The notes under the pieces: generated by a model
Told to the model about the DNA's origin: nothing
Seen by the model: the letters and a program-made list of their open reading frames with translations, nothing else
Database searches by the model: none
Source of the DNA: Bacteroidota bacterium
GTDB taxonomy: Bacteria > Bacteroidota > Ignavibacteria > Ignavibacteriales > Ignavibacteriaceae
DNA length: 8,482 bases
Assembly: GCA_021793635.1 (NCBI GenBank)
Contig: JAJYSI010000120.1
Span: 1-8,482 of the forward strand
Direction: 5' to 3'
Position numbers and translations under genes: made by a program
Shown: in pieces, positions 5,436 through 8,482 of the stretch
Layout: every line of letters begins with the position of its first letter
Position numbering within the stretch: position 1 is the first letter of the stretch

Positions 5436-5618
5436 TTACAGGTTTAAGTCTAAGTTTAAAACCTTGTTTATTTTTTGAAGTCTTTTGTAGGTTGGTGTTT
5501 GCTTACCGGTTTCATAATTCCAGACCTGCTGAATAGTTACCCCTATTTTTTCCCCAAACTCTGACTGAGTGAGGTTTAACTCTTTCCTTTTGGTCTTTAT
5601 TTTTTGTCCTAGTGTCAT
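5436..5618 (-). CDS. Cro/C1 (XRE) family helix-turn-helix regulator, 60 residues
   Basis: A minimal single-domain HTH protein with the HTH_3 pattern: LGQKIKTKRKELNLTQSEFG, then the recognition region VTIQQVWNYETGKQTP and a closing helix YKRLQKINKVLNL. Residues about 17-37 form the helix-turn-helix. It lacks an oligomerisation or peptidase domain, so it resembles Cro or a small accessory repressor rather than a CI-type repressor. It is sandwiched between helicase and primase-helicase, 44 bases after the former's stop and two bases before the latter's start, so it is expressed with the replication genes and may feed back on them or on other phage promoters. Its operator is not identified; the TTAACA arrays are direct repeats, whereas XRE proteins usually bind palindromes. 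The start follows GGCTTAAAACGATAAAT without a Shine-Dalgarno site. Confidence 0.9.
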   Translation of the reverse strand: MTLGQKIKTKRKELNLTQSEFGEKIGVTIQQVWNYETGKQTPTYKRLQKINKVLNLDLNL

Positions 5619-5662
5619 ATTTATCGTTTTAAGCCTGTAAATTTAAACAATTTATTTAAAAA

Positions 5663-8356
5663 TCAAATCAAATTTAATCTTTTTAGTTCGTCTTTTAAAA
5701 TTTTGGGTGCAAATTGGTCCAGAAAAGAAATTGATTTTTCATTCTCTTTGCCCCATTCATGTACTTTTTTCATATATTCTGCGTATAAGGCATTAAATTC
5801 ATTTGAGCGCACTTTTATGTTTGCAGACCTAATTTGTCTTATAAGCGCTTCCTTAATCAAATGTACAGCGGTGTACTCATTCCACTTCCTTTTTTCTACG
5901 AAATTATTGATTTTGTGTACATTAACTTTTTTAACGAAGTTATCTGTAACCAACTTTAATTTCAATTCTTCTGTATTTTCTTCTATTTCATCCGTACCAA
6001 ACTGATATTCGCACTCAGGACAAGTCATCGTTTGAACAGGCATAATGAAAAAACATTCCGGGCAGGTTTTTATAGGCGCAACACCGTCCGTATCTTCTTT
6101 TAATTTTGAGTTATAAAACATGTCTTTCCAGTCCACATCAAAAGACCAATCCCCATGCCGATACACGTTATCGCCCAAATCAATGATCGTGAAATATGGC
6201 TTGCCCGGATAAATTCGGCTTCCTCGTCCCGTGCATTGCTTCCAAAGCGGAAGAGAAAGTGTAGGACGATTCATAATCACAGATTCTATACTTGGCTCAT
6301 CATAGCCCGTATTCCCCATTATAGTAACCGTTCCATTATTTCTTGTAACGAGAGTTCCTTTAGTCATTGTTAGGCACCAAACTAACTCATTTTTACAATC
6401 ATATAACCTTGGTAAATCATTTGTTAATTGATGTTCTGTTTTATCTCTTAGAGATATTCCATATAGCTGTTTTTTATTAAATTTTCTTTTTTTAATTTTC
6501 TTGATAGTGACTCTATATCCTCTACAAACTCCTATTGATTGCAATAAGTTGAAAAGATTCTTGTTATCGCCAATTATCTTTTGACCTGTGTATTCCTTAT
6601 TGTTGCCGTGCCATCCATCTGCCTTAAACAAACCTTTCATAATATGGAAAAACTGGTCTCTATTTAATCCCCAATACAGTTCTGATCCGTCTTTTTCAAG
6701 ATAAGGAAGAAGTCTATAAATTCCGCTTCTGTTTTGTTTATGGCCACCAGTTCCGATACATAGATTAAAGTTAACGTGTCCTTTGACATCGCATATCCTA
6801 CCGTTAACATGTTTTATACCTCCTTTGTATTTATAAAATGAATATTCTATATTCAATTCTTTTAATGTATCATGAATCCATTTTATTATTTTCGGCGATC
6901 CTTCTCCTTGACATAAAGAATATCTGAAGCCTCCGTTTTGCATCATGAACTTTGAACCGTCTCCAAGCCAAAAACCTATTAATTCACATTCCTTTAGACT
7001 TAACTCATTAGGATTTTTATACCTTAATTGAGTTTTTAGACGCCATTGAACTTCTGCTTCATTTATTGAATCCGCATGACTCATTCCTTTTTTTCTGTAG
7101 TTATAAGAAGTGTAACTTATAAATCTTTTTTTATCTGGAAGGGATTTTTGCTTTGCCTTAATTTCATCTGGTTTACAAAATCCAGATACAGGAATAATGG
7201 ATTTAACCTCTGAAATGTTCCTGGCTTTAGTTTTTATAAATTCTCCGTTAATCTTTACAAGCATATCATGGTCAGACGTAACGTTGAGACTGACGTATCT
7301 CCCGTCTAACCTAAGCATTTTGCCATTGTGAAAATGACTGTGAATATGTTGCGGGTTTTCAAAGGTTATATCTCCCTTATCCCATTGAGCTACATAATCG
7401 CTTTTTGATATCTCTTTAATGCCCTTCCATCCTGTTTTAGTTAAAACTTCTGTGTCTGACGATAAACAAGTTAAAATCGCTACATTCTGTAATATAGCCC
7501 CAGGTGTTTTTTCAAACCATTTCAAAATCATGTTTCTTTCCTTGGTCGTTCCGTCCAAGTGCATAGACTTATAACCCGCTGAGTTGAAAGCAGCGTCAAC
7601 TAACTTCGAATGCTCAATGGAGGCATTGAAAATCATTGTTTTTCTGCCTAAACAAATCTGTTCGTAAGCTTTGACAACATTTGTTATATGTTTTGCTTTT
7701 GAGTATTCCTCGAATATTGAACCCTTTGAATAATCACCGGCTGACTTTTTGAGTTTCTTATAATTGACCTTATTGTCAACACAAAAGGTCTTGTTAGGGC
7801 TTAGTGATCCGAAATCGATTAACTCTTGTATATTGGTGGTAGAAACAATATCATCATATACCAATCTCATTAGGTTTTTTTTGCTTAATCTTGTTGGTGT
7901 CGCTGTTAACCCAACGGTTAATGTGTTAGGAAAAAACTTGAAAATCTTATCAAATCCGGCATTATGACACTCATCTATAACCAATAATCCAACATTATTT
8001 CCGAACCAGTTAGGATCACGCTTAAGACGATTATACGCGCTGTCAATCATGCATACATGAATATTAAGATCAAATCTTTTCATGCGTGATTTAGCGTCAA
8101 TTATACCTACTTCTGCATCCTCAAACTGTCTTTCGTAGGTTCTTTTGAATTGATCTAACAATTCTTTTCTATGCACAAAGAAACATATGTCTTTTGAGGG
8201 GTTTTGACGATAAAATAAGTTAATTAGCGATGATGAGGTTATCGTTTTTCCTCCCCCTGTCGGCAACTGGAACACAACTCTTTTCGATCCGGATTTGAAG
8301 AAATTTATAATCTCTGAAATGCCTTCTTTTTGGTATGGGTATAACGTTTTTTTCAT
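5663..8356 (-). CDS. SF2 DEAD/DEAH-type helicase with zinc ribbon, interrupted by an intein
   Basis: An 897-residue precursor; the spliced extein would be 511 residues. Superfamily 2 motifs occur in order: YPYQ (6-9), motif I LPTGGGKT (31-38, K37), motif II DECH (128-131), motif III TATPT (151-155), motif IV region TMIFNAS (240-246), motif V split as ILT (294-296) and TGYDEP (683-688), and motif VI QCTGRGSR (707-714). After motif VI is a four-cysteine zinc ribbon, CPEC at 765-768 and CPEC at 779-782, then a helical C-terminal domain (about 800-897) that is not recognised. The layout resembles SSL2-like helicases found near primases in phage genomes, so a role in replication, recombination or origin opening is likely. 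ATG at 8356 overlaps the stop of an open frame entering from the right edge and has no A-rich leader, suggesting coupling. Splicing is required to rebuild motif V. Confidence 0.92.
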   Translation of the reverse strand: MKKTLYPYQKEGISEIINFFKSGSKRVVFQLPTGGGKTITSSSLINLFYRQNPSKDICFFVHRKELLDQFKRTYERQFEDAEVGIIDAKSRMKRFDLNIHVCMIDSAYNRLKRDPNWFGNNVGLLVIDECHNAGFDKIFKFFPNTLTVGLTATPTRLSKKNLMRLVYDDIVSTTNIQELIDFGSLSPNKTFCVDNKVNYKKLKKSAGDYSKGSIFEEYSKAKHITNVVKAYEQICLGRKTMIFNASIEHSKLVDAAFNSAGYKSMHLDGTTKERNMILKWFEKTPGAILQNVAILTCLSSDTEVLTKTGWKGIKEISKSDYVAQWDKGDITFENPQHIHSHFHNGKMLRLDGRYVSLNVTSDHDMLVKINGEFIKTKARNISEVKSIIPVSGFCKPDEIKAKQKSLPDKKRFISYTSYNYRKKGMSHADSINEAEVQWRLKTQLRYKNPNELSLKECELIGFWLGDGSKFMMQNGGFRYSLCQGEGSPKIIKWIHDTLKELNIEYSFYKYKGGIKHVNGRICDVKGHVNFNLCIGTGGHKQNRSGIYRLLPYLEKDGSELYWGLNRDQFFHIMKGLFKADGWHGNNKEYTGQKIIGDNKNLFNLLQSIGVCRGYRVTIKKIKKRKFNKKQLYGISLRDKTEHQLTNDLPRLYDCKNELVWCLTMTKGTLVTRNNGTVTIMGNTGYDEPSIESVIMNRPTLSLPLWKQCTGRGSRIYPGKPYFTIIDLGDNVYRHGDWSFDVDWKDMFYNSKLKEDTDGVAPIKTCPECFFIMPVQTMTCPECEYQFGTDEIEENTEELKLKLVTDNFVKKVNVHKINNFVEKRKWNEYTAVHLIKEALIRQIRSANIKVRSNEFNALYAEYMKKVHEWGKENEKSISFLDQFAPKILKDELKRLNLI
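6311..7468 (-). mobile_element. Intein with LAGLIDADG homing endonuclease in helicase motif V
   Basis: Residues 297-682 of the helicase precursor, 386 residues in frame. The splicing N-terminus is CLSSDTEVLTKTGW with Cys1 as nucleophile. Block B is VTSDHD, with T360 and H363 forming TxxH. The C-terminal block is NNGTVTIMGN, ending in Asn followed by extein Thr as +1 nucleophile. The residue before Asn is Gly rather than the usual His, a variant known from phage inteins with an NG...GN ending. Between the splicing halves lie two LAGLIDADG motifs, LIGFWLGDG (459-467, D466) and IMKGLFKADG (572-581, D580), so the homing endonuclease looks intact. Splicing would join ILT to TGYDEP. The element probably homes into intein-free alleles of the same helicase. 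Confidence 0.93.
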
Positions 8357-8482
8357 GACAGAAACAAGTATTTGAAAATTAACATTCTACATGTTTCCAT
8401 TGTCTCTTGATATTTCGGGTGGGTTTCTGAAAAATGTACCGTAAAAACTTTATAATTTATTTTTGAACCCCCTATTAACACA
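8353..8482 (-). CDS. Possible C-terminus of an upstream gene (5' end outside window)
   Basis: One minus-strand frame is open from the right edge for 42 codons, reading ...YKVFTVHFSETHPKYQETM and ending RMLIFKYLFLS, and stops at TGA (8353-8355), which overlaps the helicase ATG as ATGA. Such an overlap is typical of coupled genes, and no TAnnTTTG/TTAACA promoter like P1-P3 is found here, which also fits read-through from upstream. The stretch is short enough to be open by chance and the residues match no family I know. If it is not coding, 8357-8482 is a 126-base intergenic region in which I see no clear promoter. An internal ATG at 8400 would give a 15-residue coupled peptide instead. Confidence 0.35.
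   Translation of the reverse strand, partial: VLIGGSKINYKVFTVHFSETHPKYQETMETCRMLIFKYLFLS

Noticed and set aside
5669..5676. TAAATTTG as a -7 box for the HTH gene
   Set aside because: It matches TAnnTTTG but lies in the helicase's last codons and has no TTAACA/TTGACA box at about 21 bp. Chance matches are expected in AT-rich DNA.
5703..6373. Plus-strand frames opposite the helicase C-terminus
   Set aside because: They lie antisense to conserved helicase motifs and the zinc ribbon and show no protein-like features or start context.
6311..7468. Group I intron or separate homing endonuclease gene
   Set aside because: The insertion is in frame with both helicase halves and has intein splicing blocks at both ends, so it acts at the protein level.
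8360..8430. Inverted repeat CAGAAAC / GTTTCTG upstream of the helicase
   Set aside because: Only 7 bp in each arm with a spacer of nearly 60 bp; not distinguishable from chance.

Overview
The window looks like part of a phage or prophage genome from a Bacteroidota (Flavobacterium/Cytophaga-type) host. Three signs support this: AT-rich DNA with every credible gene on the minus strand and packed tightly; promoters with the Bacteroidota -7 box TAnnTTTG rather than a sigma70 -10; and A-rich leaders ending in AAAACC directly before ATG instead of Shine-Dalgarno sites. No integrase, structural gene, tRNA or attachment site is visible, so free phage versus prophage cannot be decided.

Transcription runs from high to low coordinates. 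At the right is a DNA replication module: an SF2 DEAD/DEAH-type helicase split by a 386-residue LAGLIDADG-bearing intein in motif V (5663-8356), a 60-residue Cro/C1-type regulator (5436-5618), and an 853-residue Prim-Pol plus superfamily 3 helicase (2872-5433) whose C-terminus imitates the acidic tip of SSB. An open frame at the right edge (8353-8482) may be the end of a further gene, coupled to the helicase by an ATGA overlap.

To the left lie short unrecognised early-type genes in three transcription units. Each has a promoter of one design: TAnnTTTG, exactly 21 bp from a TTAACA/TTGACA box, with further TTAACA copies upstream at exact 11-bp steps. P3 (about 2803-2859) drives an 83-residue protein (2511-2762). 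P2 (about 2409-2465) drives genes of 115, 99, 67 and 68 residues (1258-2369). P1 (about 1163-1208) drives genes of 111 and 32 residues and a DUF7666-like protein (1-801). P2 and P3 share a perfect 53-bp direct repeat, making the 83-residue gene a promoter-plus-gene cassette that recombination could remove.

The left end (1-367) is a comparatively GC-rich 27-bp tandem repeat. Read on the minus strand it is a 9-residue protein repeat, HANTSGYKA-like, forming the C-terminal half of the DUF7666-like protein, which runs off the window edge.

The most notable signals are the phased 11-bp promoter array shared by three units, the SSB-like tail on the primase-helicase, and the intein in the helicase core. 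The small proteins could not be assigned functions from sequence alone.
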